From: Azospirillum lipoferum | GTDB lineage: Bacteria; Pseudomonadota; Alphaproteobacteria; Azospirillales; Azospirillaceae | Direction of reading: 5' to 3' | NCBI RefSeq assembly: GCF_024170005.1 | Contig: NZ_JALJXJ010000024.1 | Span: forward strand, 31,448-95,447 | DNA: 64,000 nucleotides | Shown: piece after piece, positions 25,886-34,871 of the stretch | Layout of the letters: every line of letters begins with the position of its first letter | Numbering within the stretch: the stretch's first letter is position 1 | Made by a program: the position numbers and the translations under genes | The notes under the pieces: model-generated | Told to the model about the DNA's origin: nothing | Seen by the model: the letters and a program-made list of their open reading frames with translations, nothing else | Databases searched by the model: none

Positions 25886-28284
25886 CCCTGTCCATCAGCC
25901 TTCTGCTGTATGTGGAGGCCGCAGGTTGCCGCGCACCGGGCGGCGTCGTGGCCTTCTGCCATCCCGAGGATCTGTCTCAGCTTCGCGGGCTGCCCAACCT
26001 GCGCGCCTGCGTCGTGCCGGGCGGACATCCGGCGCCCCATCCGGCAACCGGCGACGCCATCTCCTTTCCCTGGCTCACGGACGAAGCCTGGGGCGACGGG
26101 CCGTGGGCCGAAGCAACCGGGGGGGACGGGGCCGACCGCAACACTCTCCCGCCGCTTCTGGCCGAAGGAGAGCGGATCGAACTGCTTTTCCTCTGCCGGC
26201 AGAGCGCCATCCCGTCGGCGGCAATCCTGCGGCTGGCCCGGTTCGGCCACAAGACGGTCACGGCCATCGTCGGAGGGGCGCCCGTCGTGGTGCGCTGCGA
26301 CGAGAACCGGGCGCGGCGGCGGAGGCTGATCGACGAGGCGGTTCACCGCTTCTGTGTCGACAGCGTGCGCAAGCACCCGCTGGGCAAGGCCGGCGGCTAT
26401 CATCCCGAAGGGGGGCACGGCTTCAGCGCCTACTGCCCCAGCCTCGCCGCCCGCGCCGACACCAACGGCAAGGAGGGCCGCTCGCGGCTGGTGCTGCTGG
26501 AGGATGGCCGGCCGCTGGGCTCGGCGCATGCGCTGCACACGGCGCTGCGCGGGGTAGGGCGCGGGCTTTACTCGCACTGGGAAAGCCGGGTCTTCTTCTC
26601 CAGTTCCGACAACAGCAATCCCAACGAGAACGGCCGCGCCTATTCCTGGATCGAACTGCCGGAGCATCCGACGGGGATGGAACGCCGTCTGGCCCGGATC
26701 AGCGGGGTCCTGCCGTCCGGAGACTCCGCCTGGAGCACGGCCGACCTGGAGGTTGAGGATCGCGGACAGGCGCGCCGGCTACCCAGCCTGCGCCCAGCCG
26801 AACGGGTGTTCGAGGAGTGGCTGGAACGGGACGGCGGCCGGCTGCTGCCTCCCGAACCGTCGGAACGGCGCATCCTGCTGATGATCGGCTATCTCGGCCC
26901 CGGCGGCGCGGAACGGCAGATCTGCAACCTGGCGCGCGGCCTGCTGGCGCAGGAGTATGCGCCGTCCCTGATGACCATGTCGCCGATCCGGGACGAGGGG
27001 CGGCATTACGCCGACATGCTGCTGCACGACAGCGACATCCCCATCCTGTCGCTCGACACGATGACCCACGGCGATTTCATCCAGGCGACCGGGGACGAGG
27101 AGTTCCGCCGCATCCTGTGGGCGGCGGCCCCGACCCTGCGGCGCCTGCCGGAAGAGGTCCGGCTGCCGGTGATCGAGGCGATGATCCAGATGCACCGGCT
27201 GCGGCCGGCCGCCGTGATCTGCTACCTCGACATGGTCAACGTGGTCGGCGGGCTCGCCGCCCTTCTGGTCGGGGTCCCCCGCATCCTTCTGTCCGGCCGC
27301 AACGTCAACCCGACCCATTTCCCCAACCTCTACCGCCCCTGGTTCCACGGCCTGTACCGCATGCTCCTGCGGTCTCCGCGCGTGGTGATGAGCGCCAATG
27401 CCGAGGCCGGCGCCCGATCCTACGCCACCTGGCTGATGCTGAAACCCGAGACGGTCAAGGTCATCGTCAACGGCATCGCCGTGGAGGACCTGCCGCAGCC
27501 GACGCTGGCGCAGCGGGTCGAGACGCGCCTGTCGGTCGGGGTCGGCTCCTCCCGCCCGCTGATCGTCGGCGTCTTCCGGCTCGCCCCGGAAAAGCAGCCT
27601 CTTCTGTTCGTCGAGGTGATCGCCCGCATCCGCCGGGAGATCCCGCACATCAAGGCGGTGATCGCCGGCATCGGGCCTCTTCGCGAGGCGATGGAACGGC
27701 GGCTGCGGGCGCTCGGCATCGAGGACGCCATCCATTTCCTGGGCCGCAGCCAGTCCGTGAACGTCCTGCTGGGGGCCGCCGACCTGCTTCTCCACACGGC
27801 CAAGGCCGAGGGATTGCCGAACGTCATCATGGAGGCGCAATGGCAGGCGCTTCCGGTGGTCTGCACCTGCGCGGGCGGCACCCCGTCCGCCCTCAGCCCC
27901 AGCCTGCTGTCCTACATGCATGAGATCGACGATCTCGACGGGCTGACACGTTCCTGCCTGTTCATGCTGCGCAACCATGAGGAACGCCGCCGGCTGGCGG
28001 CGGAGGCGCAGGCCGACGTCCACCGCCGCTTCACCGTGGAGGCGCTCGTCGAACGGACCCTGGACGTCCTGGCGCCTCCCCCGCCGACCATCGCCACGGC
28101 TACGGCCACAAGCCCGGTCACCTCCCCGGTTCCGGCCTCCGCCCCTGCGCCCGCCCCAGCGCCCGCCAGACCGCTGGAAACCGCCATGGTCCGGGCCGTT
28201 CCGTCCGCTCCGCAGCACAAGGCGCGTCCCGCGTCCATCCCGGCAGCCCAGCGCCCCTCCCAACGGAAAAAGCGCAGGCGATGA
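25882..28284 (+). CDS. GT4 glycosyltransferase with internal SHW module
   Basis: 800 residues from a GTG at 25882 that overlaps the asnB stop (GTGA). The N-terminal 175 residues are unassigned. SHW module at about 177-258 (26410-26655), the most diverged copy (GLYSHW; SDNSNPNENGR). A GT4 domain follows from about residue 330: IGYLGPGGAERQICNLARGL, NVNPTHFPN, VIVNGIAVEDLPQ, then VGVFRLAPEKQPLL, AEGLPNVIMEAQWQALPVV as the EX7E-containing donor site. The C-terminus is an Ala/Pro-rich tail ending in a basic cluster (SQRKKRRR), possibly for membrane contact. Its stop overlaps the next start by 4 nt. asnB, this gene and the next are one translationally coupled unit. Confidence 0.85.
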   Translation: MTLSISLLLYVEAAGCRAPGGVVAFCHPEDLSQLRGLPNLRACVVPGGHPAPHPATGDAISFPWLTDEAWGDGPWAEATGGDGADRNTLPPLLAEGERIELLFLCRQSAIPSAAILRLARFGHKTVTAIVGGAPVVVRCDENRARRRRLIDEAVHRFCVDSVRKHPLGKAGGYHPEGGHGFSAYCPSLAARADTNGKEGRSRLVLLEDGRPLGSAHALHTALRGVGRGLYSHWESRVFFSSSDNSNPNENGRAYSWIELPEHPTGMERRLARISGVLPSGDSAWSTADLEVEDRGQARRLPSLRPAERVFEEWLERDGGRLLPPEPSERRILLMIGYLGPGGAERQICNLARGLLAQEYAPSLMTMSPIRDEGRHYADMLLHDSDIPILSLDTMTHGDFIQATGDEEFRRILWAAAPTLRRLPEEVRLPVIEAMIQMHRLRPAAVICYLDMVNVVGGLAALLVGVPRILLSGRNVNPTHFPNLYRPWFHGLYRMLLRSPRVVMSANAEAGARSYATWLMLKPETVKVIVNGIAVEDLPQPTLAQRVETRLSVGVGSSRPLIVGVFRLAPEKQPLLFVEVIARIRREIPHIKAVIAGIGPLREAMERRLRALGIEDAIHFLGRSQSVNVLLGAADLLLHTAKAEGLPNVIMEAQWQALPVVCTCAGGTPSALSPSLLSYMHEIDDLDGLTRSCLFMLRNHEERRRLAAEAQADVHRRFTVEALVERTLDVLAPPPPTIATATATSPVTSPVPASAPAPAPAPARPLETAMVRAVPSAPQHKARPASIPAAQRPSQRKKRRR

Positions 28285-31200
28285 CCAAAGGCCGCCCGGA
28301 CATGAACGACGTTCCCATCCCCGCCTCTTCCCTGGTGTTTCCTCCGGTGTCCCACGTCGCGAAGCGCGCAGAGTTCCTTCCCCTCCATCAGTTGATCCGC
28401 CATGAGGATGGCCGGGTCATCCGGTATGCCGTCAACGCGGCGACAGCGGGGATGGGCGCGCCCGTCCAGCAGCCGCTGGGTGCGGACGGGCTGGCCTTCA
28501 CCATCCACGGGCAGAGCGGGGTTCACTCCCTTGCTCTGGAACTGGACAGCCGGGGACTGGCAGATCCGTGCAGGCTGACCCTGACGATCAGCTCCTTCGA
28601 GCCGTCGGGGGACGGGATCGCCGAACAGGTCCTCCACACCACCCGGCTGACCATACCGCCGTCCAAAGGCAACGGGGCCGCCCTGTTCGACCTGATCGGC
28701 GCGCCGCTGCGGGAGAAACGCCTCTATCGCGTCACGCTGCGGCCGGACGGGAACGCCCCGCAGGGCGGTTTCGGCGTCTGGGGCTGCATCACCGCCGCCG
28801 CTTGCCCCGAACCGTCCATCGAGGTCACCCCGGCCGTCCGCCGGGAACCGATGTGGCGCCTGCAATGGCGCGAACACGGCGCCCGCATGCAGGTGACGAC
28901 CGAAGAGTGGCTGGAGAAACGCTTCGGTCTGATCCCACTGCCCGTCTATTCCCATTCCAGCCTTGAGTTCTGTTTCGAAGCCCCGGCCGCCGGCATCGAC
29001 GCGCTGGGCATCCGCGTCGCCCCGCGGATGGCGCGCGGCACGGTACCGCTGCAACTGGAGTTGCACGACAGGGACGGAAATCTTCTGCTGATGCGCTCGA
29101 TCCGGCCGATGCCCCGGCCGGTGGCGCAGTATGTCGATTTCGATCTTGCGGGAATCCCGCTCCAGGTCGGGGAGACCTATCGCGTCAGCCTGACCTCGCC
29201 CACGGCGGCGGCGGACGACTGCAACTGCGTGCTGGTCAACCGCGAGGGGCTTCCCGCCCGCCCGCCGGCCCCCGTCCTGGGGCTTCTGGGCGCCGAAACG
29301 GGCCTGTCGCAATATGTGGAGCGATCGCGCGACGCCCGCGGCATGACCCCGCATGGGCAAGGGCATCTGCGGGTCTGCGCCCTGCTGCCGGACGGCCATC
29401 CGCGGCCGGGGTCGGTGGCGGCATTCCTCGGCCGCGCCTTTCCCGATCATACGATTGATCTGCAAACCCTGTCGGACGGGGGCTGGGCCGGCCTCCTGCC
29501 GCGGCTGTCCACGCAGGATGTCGTCCTGTTCGTCGACCTGCATCCGCAGGCGGGCGAACCCACCCGCCTTTATGACGAGACGGTCGCCCTGCTGGATGCC
29601 GGACTGGTCTGCACCGTCCATGTCGACACCGGCCATCTCGGCACCGGCGGCCAGCCGGCGGCCGGGTTGCAGTTGGACGGAGGTTTGCAGCGGGCGCTGA
29701 CCGCGCCGCTCCAGACGGCAAGGCGCTGCCGCCATGCCCTCGTCGCCGGACCGGACGGCCGGGCCGCCTGGGCGGACGGCCGCCCCGAGCCGGTGCCGGA
29801 CCTGCGCAGCCTGCGCGATACGGCGCTCGGCGCCGCCCTGCCGCACATCGTGGTCGTCTGCGACCTGCGCGGCGACGGGGATGCATTCGAAACGGTTCTC
29901 CACACCGTGACCGGCCAGAGCTACGGCGGTCCGGTCACCCTGCTCCTGCTGAGCGATCCCGCCTCGTCGGAGGATTTCGGCATCCAGGCCCAGCTGTGGA
30001 GCCGGCGCGGCCGGCAGACCCGGCTGGACATCCGGGTGGTGAGCCAAGCGGTGGCCCAGGCGAAGGACGACACCGGACCGGCCGGCATTGGAGGGTCGCA
30101 GGGCCGGCGCCTGCTCCAGGCCGCCGCCCTGACGAACGCGGACGTCTGCGTCGTCCTCGATGCCGGTCTCCACGTCAACCGCGACTTCCTGGCAGCCCAT
30201 GCCTTCGCGCATCGCCACCCCGATTTCGATGTCGTGATCGGAGCCCCGCCGGTGATGGCGGACGGCCGTACCCCCGCCCGCCTGCTGGATGAACTGCAGG
30301 CCGACGCCAACCACGCCCGCGACCGCATCAGGATGCAGGATCCGATGCAGCCGGACGGCTTCCTCAACGTCGCCGCCGGAAACCTGTCGGTCAAAGCGGC
30401 CCTGCTGCGCCGCCTCGCCCTTCCGCAGGAAGACGGCGCCTCCCGCCACGCCGCTCAAGGTTCCGGCACGGAAGCCGGGGGCCGCTTCGACGATCTGGTC
30501 CTGGGTTACCTGCTGTACCGGGCCGGGGCGCGCTTCGGCCGGACGGAGCATGCCTTCGCCGTCCGGACGGCAAAAGCCGCCGGGGCCACGGAAGAGGTGC
30601 CCGCCGACGGGCTGACGCCGCATGAGCGCCGGATGGAGGGCTTCAACAGCCTGTTCCGGCCCTATCCCGAACTGGCGCTCGTCGCGCGGCGCTGGGCGGT
30701 GGCCGAGGCCGGCGGCATCCTGGAAGCCATCCATGCGGACGACCGACTGGGAGAGTGCCTGCACACACCGGCCTATGCGGAGCTGAAATCCCGCTTCGGC
30801 GCGGCCGTCGCCTCCCCGGCCCTGCGCCGGGCGGCGCGCAGACCCCTGCGCGTGCTGTCCTACCGCTGGCATTGCGGGCACCAGTATGAGCTGTACAAGC
30901 TGCCGCACGAGTTCACCCTGGTGCGCGGCCTGGGACCCGGCCTGACCGACCGCTGGGATTACGAGCAGCGCCCGCTGCGGCCGAATGTCCGCTTCATCGA
31001 CATGGAGGAGCTCGACCCGTCGAAATACGACGTGGCCATCCTGCATTTCGACGAGAATATCCTGGCTCCGCAGCTGGGGGCCGGCGCCCTCCCCGACGAT
31101 TGGGGGAATGCCTTCCGCTGGTTCCTGGCCAACGTGCCGCTGCCCAAGATCGCCCTCTGCCACGGCACCCCGGCTTTCGCCGGCCAGTATGGCAGGGCGC

Positions 31201-34200
31201 GCGGCCCGATCGACCGCTTCCAGATCCACGAGACCGAACGGCAGGCGCTGGTCGACCTGCTGGCGGAACGGGGCATCCCGGTCGTGGTCAACGCCTGGCA
31301 GGCGAAGGCGGAGTGGGGATTCGCGGACAGCCGGGTGATCTGGCACGGTTTCGACCCGCAGGAATATCCCGCCGCGCGTTACGAGCGCGACGTTCTGGCC
31401 CTCGGCTCCTCCATGTGGGAGCGCCCCCATTACCGGGGCGCTTACGAGCATGAGAGGGTCATGGCCCGCCTGCCGGCCGACATCCGGGTGGAGACCGCGG
31501 CCAACCAGGACGGCGGCCTGTGGCCGAGGCAGACGAACGACTACGCCCGATCCAAGTTCCGCAGCTACATCGACCGCATCCGCAGCTTCACGGCCTATCT
31601 CGATACGACGCGGCGTTCTCCGATGCCGCGGTCGCGTGCCGAAGCGATGCTGTGCGGCGTCGTCCCGGTTTGCCTGCGCAGCGACGATGTGGGGCTGTTC
31701 ATCCGCCACGGCGTCAACGGCTTCTGCGGGGAGTCGCCGGAGGAGCTGGCGGATTATCTGGTTCATCTCTGCCGCAACCGCGATGCGGCCAGGCGGATCG
31801 GCGAACGGGCGCGGCTGACCGCCCTCGACCTGTTCAACCACGACCGCTATCTGGCGGCCTGGACCGCGCTTCTCGACGAGACGCTGGAACGGAGCAAGCC
31901 GGTGCGTCCCGCCGCATCCGCCGGCATGGCCGCCCGGAAGGCTGGGGAAGCCCCGGTACCGGCTCCGGTAGAATCCCCTGCGGCGTCCTCCGCCAGGGAG
32001 AAGGCGGCCGAAGCCGAAGAGGCGCCCCGGGGCATACCGGCGGCGGTCCCGCAGACGGCGGCGTCCGCTCCAGCTTCAGCTCCAGCTCCCGTTTCCGCAC
32101 CACCTCCTCCCGCGCCCACGACGGCCCCTGCCGCGCTGTCCGCAGCCGCTCCGCAAGCCCGGGGCGGGGTGGATTGGATGGTCCAGAACCAGATCTCCGG
32201 CTGGGCGTTCGATTCCGGCCGTCCGGACGAGGTGCAGAGGGTGGTCGTGCTGGTGGACGGCCGTCCGCGCTACCGGCTCGCCGCGAACCTGGAACGGCCG
32301 AAGGGCGGGGCGGGGGAGCCCCGTCACTGCGGCTTCCGCCTGACTCTGCCGTCCGAACTGTGCGACGGCAAACCGCACCGCATCGATCTGGCCATCGCCG
32401 ACAGCGGTGTGTTGCTGAATGCCAAGCCCCTGCGCTTCCAGCAGCCCGACCCGGCCGGCCATTGCATCGGCCAGATGGACGGGGTGAACGGGCGGACCAT
32501 CTCGGGCTGGTGCTGCAACACCGCGCGGGCCGCCCGTCCGGTCGATCTGGCGGTTCTGGTGGACGGCGAGGTCCGGGGCATGGTGACCGCCGACCGGCTG
32601 CGGTCCGGTCTGAAGCTGGTCGGCATCGGTTCCGAGCGGCACGGCTTCTCCTGGCCGATCCCCGACGGGCTGTGCGACGGCAAGCCGCATCGGATCGCCT
32701 TCGTCGTCGCCGCCACCGGCCAGCAGGTGCCGGGATCGCCCCTGACCATCCAGCCTGACGCAAGGCCGTCCTGGCGTGGACACGTGACCTTCGCGGCGGA
32801 CGGCGACATCGTCGGCTGGGCCTATGACGAGAGAACCCCCGACGTTCCGGTCCTTGTCGACATCCTGGTGGACGGCCGCCCCTACAGGACCCTCACGGCC
32901 GATGTCGATCGTCCCGACCTGGAGGCGATCAATGCGGCGCGCCTCGCCAGCGGCTTCCGCTGCCGCCCCCCGTCGCCGCCACCCGGAACTGAGTCCGCGG
33001 TGGCGGAAATCCGCGTCCGGATCGCCGGCACCGGCCAGGATCTGCCGGGCAGCCCGATGCAGGTCGACCTGTGCCGGACCTACTGCGCCTGGGTCGAGCG
33101 CTACGACACCTTGACGCCGTCCGGTCGGGAGGCCCTGCGGGCACGCCTCGACGCCCTGCCCCGCCGGCCGCTGCTGTCGGTGCTGATGCCGGTCTACAAC
33201 ACGCCGGAGACCCTGCTGCGCGAGGCCATCGCCTCGGTCCGCCGGCAGATCTACCCGGATTGGGAGCTGTGCATCGCCGACGATGCCTCCACCGATCCGA
33301 AGGTCGCCGCAGTGCTGGCGGAGGAAAGCCGCGCCGACCGCCGCATCCGCGTCGTGCGCCGCCCCGTCAACGGCCACATCTCCGCCGCCAGCAACAGCGC
33401 GCTGGAGTTGGCGGCGGGCGAGTTCGCGGTCCTGCTCGATCATGACGACCTGCTGAGGGAGCACGCCCTGCTTCTGGTGGCCGAGGAGATCCTGGCCAAC
33501 CCCGAAGCGACCCTGATCTTCAGCGACGAGGACAAGATCGACGAGGCCGGCGAGCGGTTCGAACCCTATTTCAAGGGCGGCTACAACCCGGATCTTCTGG
33601 CCGCGCAGAACTGCATCAGCCATCTCGGGGTCTACCGCATCGACCTGATGCGGCGTCTCGGCGGCTTCACCGTCGGCCTGGAAGGCTCGCAGGACTACGA
33701 CCTCGCCCTGCGCGTGATCGAACACAGCCCGCCGGCGGCGGTGCGCCACATCCCGCACGTCCTTTACCATTGGCGGGCCGTCCCAGGCTCCACCGCCCTG
33801 AGGATCGACGAGAAGGACTATGCGGCCGACGCCATGCGCAAGGGCCTGGAGGCATCGCTGAAGCGGCGGGGGTTGGAGGCTCGCGCCTGCCCCAGCCTGC
33901 AGCCGCCCTTCCTGCACCTGCGGCCCCGGCTGAAGGCCTGGCCGAAGGTCTCGGTCATCCTGTCCTGCCACGGCGACGCGGCCAGGCTCGCCGACACTCT
34001 CGATTTTCTGCGGCGATTCACGGCCCGGTCCGTCGCCGAGGTGATCGTGACCTGCCCCACCGCCGCGTCGGCCGATCTGGCCAAGGTGGCGAAGGGATGG
34101 CGGAACCTGCGGCTGCTGCCGATGGACAAGGCGCCGGCCAGCCTGCGCAACGCCGCGGCCAGGGCAGCGACCGGAGAGGTTCTGGTTTTCCTCGACGAGG

Positions 34201-34790
34201 ATACCAGACCGATGCACCGCATCTGGCTTGCCGAGCTGGTGCGCCAGTGCATGGCGCCGCGGGTCGGCGCCGCCGGTGCGCGGCTCGTCACGGCGAACGG
34301 CCTCATCCGCTATGCCGGTTACCGGCTCGGCGGTAAGGCGCACGGAACCGCGGCCTACGCCGGCCAGCACGTCGCCATGGCCGGTCCGGGCGGGCGGGCC
34401 GTGCTGCGGCAGACGGTATCGTCCGTGTCCGTCACCTGCATGGCCATAAGACGGGATCGCTTCATGGCCGCCGGCAGCTTCGACGAGAGCCTGCCGCAGG
34501 CGCTGCACGACATCGACCTCTGCCTGCGTCTGTCAGGTCTGGGGTTCCGTTCCCTGTACACGCCGCTCGCCCAGATGGTCTGCCGCGATGCAGCCCCGCC
34601 GGTGCCCACGGCGGAGATCCAGGCTCTGCGGGCACGCTGGGGCGATGCCCTGGACGCAGACCCCTATTACAATCCAAACCTGACACTGGAAACGACGGAT
34701 GCGGGGCTGGCCTTCCCGCCGCGCCGGTCCCCGTTCCGGTCCCTGCAGGACGAGCCGCTTCCGGATGTGGACTCTCCCTGCCTTGTCTGA
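28281..34790 (+). CDS. Giant polymodular glycosyltransferase (GT2/GT4/GW)
   Basis: 2169 residues; ATG 28281 overlaps the previous stop, ATG 28302 is possible. Order of parts: two beta-sandwich-like N-terminal repeats (about 60-345); a GT-like block (about 360-515); a GT2-like domain (about 521-800; VVLDAGLHVNRDF, DDLVLGYLLYRAG); a GT4-like GT-B domain (about 853-1210; HGFDPQEYP, SRAEAMLCGVVPV); an Ala/Pro linker (about 1213-1293); three GW modules (about 1294, 1396 and 1499 onward, each with GW...VLVDG or ILVDG and a C-terminal L-CDGKPHRI or GSP strand); then a GT2 domain from about 1630 (VLMPVYNTPE; D1720-H-D-D) and a second GT2 from about 1888 (LVFLDED). This is probably a multi-step polymerase of a repeat unit. 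The last GT2 pair looks complete; catalytic competence of the earlier blocks is uncertain. Confidence 0.85.
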   Translation: MTKGRPDMNDVPIPASSLVFPPVSHVAKRAEFLPLHQLIRHEDGRVIRYAVNAATAGMGAPVQQPLGADGLAFTIHGQSGVHSLALELDSRGLADPCRLTLTISSFEPSGDGIAEQVLHTTRLTIPPSKGNGAALFDLIGAPLREKRLYRVTLRPDGNAPQGGFGVWGCITAAACPEPSIEVTPAVRREPMWRLQWREHGARMQVTTEEWLEKRFGLIPLPVYSHSSLEFCFEAPAAGIDALGIRVAPRMARGTVPLQLELHDRDGNLLLMRSIRPMPRPVAQYVDFDLAGIPLQVGETYRVSLTSPTAAADDCNCVLVNREGLPARPPAPVLGLLGAETGLSQYVERSRDARGMTPHGQGHLRVCALLPDGHPRPGSVAAFLGRAFPDHTIDLQTLSDGGWAGLLPRLSTQDVVLFVDLHPQAGEPTRLYDETVALLDAGLVCTVHVDTGHLGTGGQPAAGLQLDGGLQRALTAPLQTARRCRHALVAGPDGRAAWADGRPEPVPDLRSLRDTALGAALPHIVVVCDLRGDGDAFETVLHTVTGQSYGGPVTLLLLSDPASSEDFGIQAQLWSRRGRQTRLDIRVVSQAVAQAKDDTGPAGIGGSQGRRLLQAAALTNADVCVVLDAGLHVNRDFLAAHAFAHRHPDFDVVIGAPPVMADGRTPARLLDELQADANHARDRIRMQDPMQPDGFLNVAAGNLSVKAALLRRLALPQEDGASRHAAQGSGTEAGGRFDDLVLGYLLYRAGARFGRTEHAFAVRTAKAAGATEEVPADGLTPHERRMEGFNSLFRPYPELALVARRWAVAEAGGILEAIHADDRLGECLHTPAYAELKSRFGAAVASPALRRAARRPLRVLSYRWHCGHQYELYKLPHEFTLVRGLGPGLTDRWDYEQRPLRPNVRFIDMEELDPSKYDVAILHFDENILAPQLGAGALPDDWGNAFRWFLANVPLPKIALCHGTPAFAGQYGRARGPIDRFQIHETERQALVDLLAERGIPVVVNAWQAKAEWGFADSRVIWHGFDPQEYPAARYERDVLALGSSMWERPHYRGAYEHERVMARLPADIRVETAANQDGGLWPRQTNDYARSKFRSYIDRIRSFTAYLDTTRRSPMPRSRAEAMLCGVVPVCLRSDDVGLFIRHGVNGFCGESPEELADYLVHLCRNRDAARRIGERARLTALDLFNHDRYLAAWTALLDETLERSKPVRPAASAGMAARKAGEAPVPAPVESPAASSAREKAAEAEEAPRGIPAAVPQTAASAPASAPAPVSAPPPPAPTTAPAALSAAAPQARGGVDWMVQNQISGWAFDSGRPDEVQRVVVLVDGRPRYRLAANLERPKGGAGEPRHCGFRLTLPSELCDGKPHRIDLAIADSGVLLNAKPLRFQQPDPAGHCIGQMDGVNGRTISGWCCNTARAARPVDLAVLVDGEVRGMVTADRLRSGLKLVGIGSERHGFSWPIPDGLCDGKPHRIAFVVAATGQQVPGSPLTIQPDARPSWRGHVTFAADGDIVGWAYDERTPDVPVLVDILVDGRPYRTLTADVDRPDLEAINAARLASGFRCRPPSPPPGTESAVAEIRVRIAGTGQDLPGSPMQVDLCRTYCAWVERYDTLTPSGREALRARLDALPRRPLLSVLMPVYNTPETLLREAIASVRRQIYPDWELCIADDASTDPKVAAVLAEESRADRRIRVVRRPVNGHISAASNSALELAAGEFAVLLDHDDLLREHALLLVAEEILANPEATLIFSDEDKIDEAGERFEPYFKGGYNPDLLAAQNCISHLGVYRIDLMRRLGGFTVGLEGSQDYDLALRVIEHSPPAAVRHIPHVLYHWRAVPGSTALRIDEKDYAADAMRKGLEASLKRRGLEARACPSLQPPFLHLRPRLKAWPKVSVILSCHGDAARLADTLDFLRRFTARSVAEVIVTCPTAASADLAKVAKGWRNLRLLPMDKAPASLRNAAARAATGEVLVFLDEDTRPMHRIWLAELVRQCMAPRVGAAGARLVTANGLIRYAGYRLGGKAHGTAAYAGQHVAMAGPGGRAVLRQTVSSVSVTCMAIRRDRFMAAGSFDESLPQALHDIDLCLRLSGLGFRSLYTPLAQMVCRDAAPPVPTAEIQALRARWGDALDADPYYNPNLTLETTDAGLAFPPRRSPFRSLQDEPLPDVDSPCLV

Positions 34791-34871
34791 CAGAAGGGAT
34801 CTGACAGAAGTGCCTGACGTCTCCGGCTCAGGTCCGGAGATGTCCCGCAGCTCTTTCCGCCGAAGGAAGTC

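Noticed and set aside
27912..31841. A 1309-codon open frame on the minus strand
   Set aside because: It lies antisense to the giant glycosyltransferase, whose domains are unmistakable, and reads as low-complexity Gly/Arg/Gln/His-rich sequence; long antisense frames are normal in DNA of this GC content.
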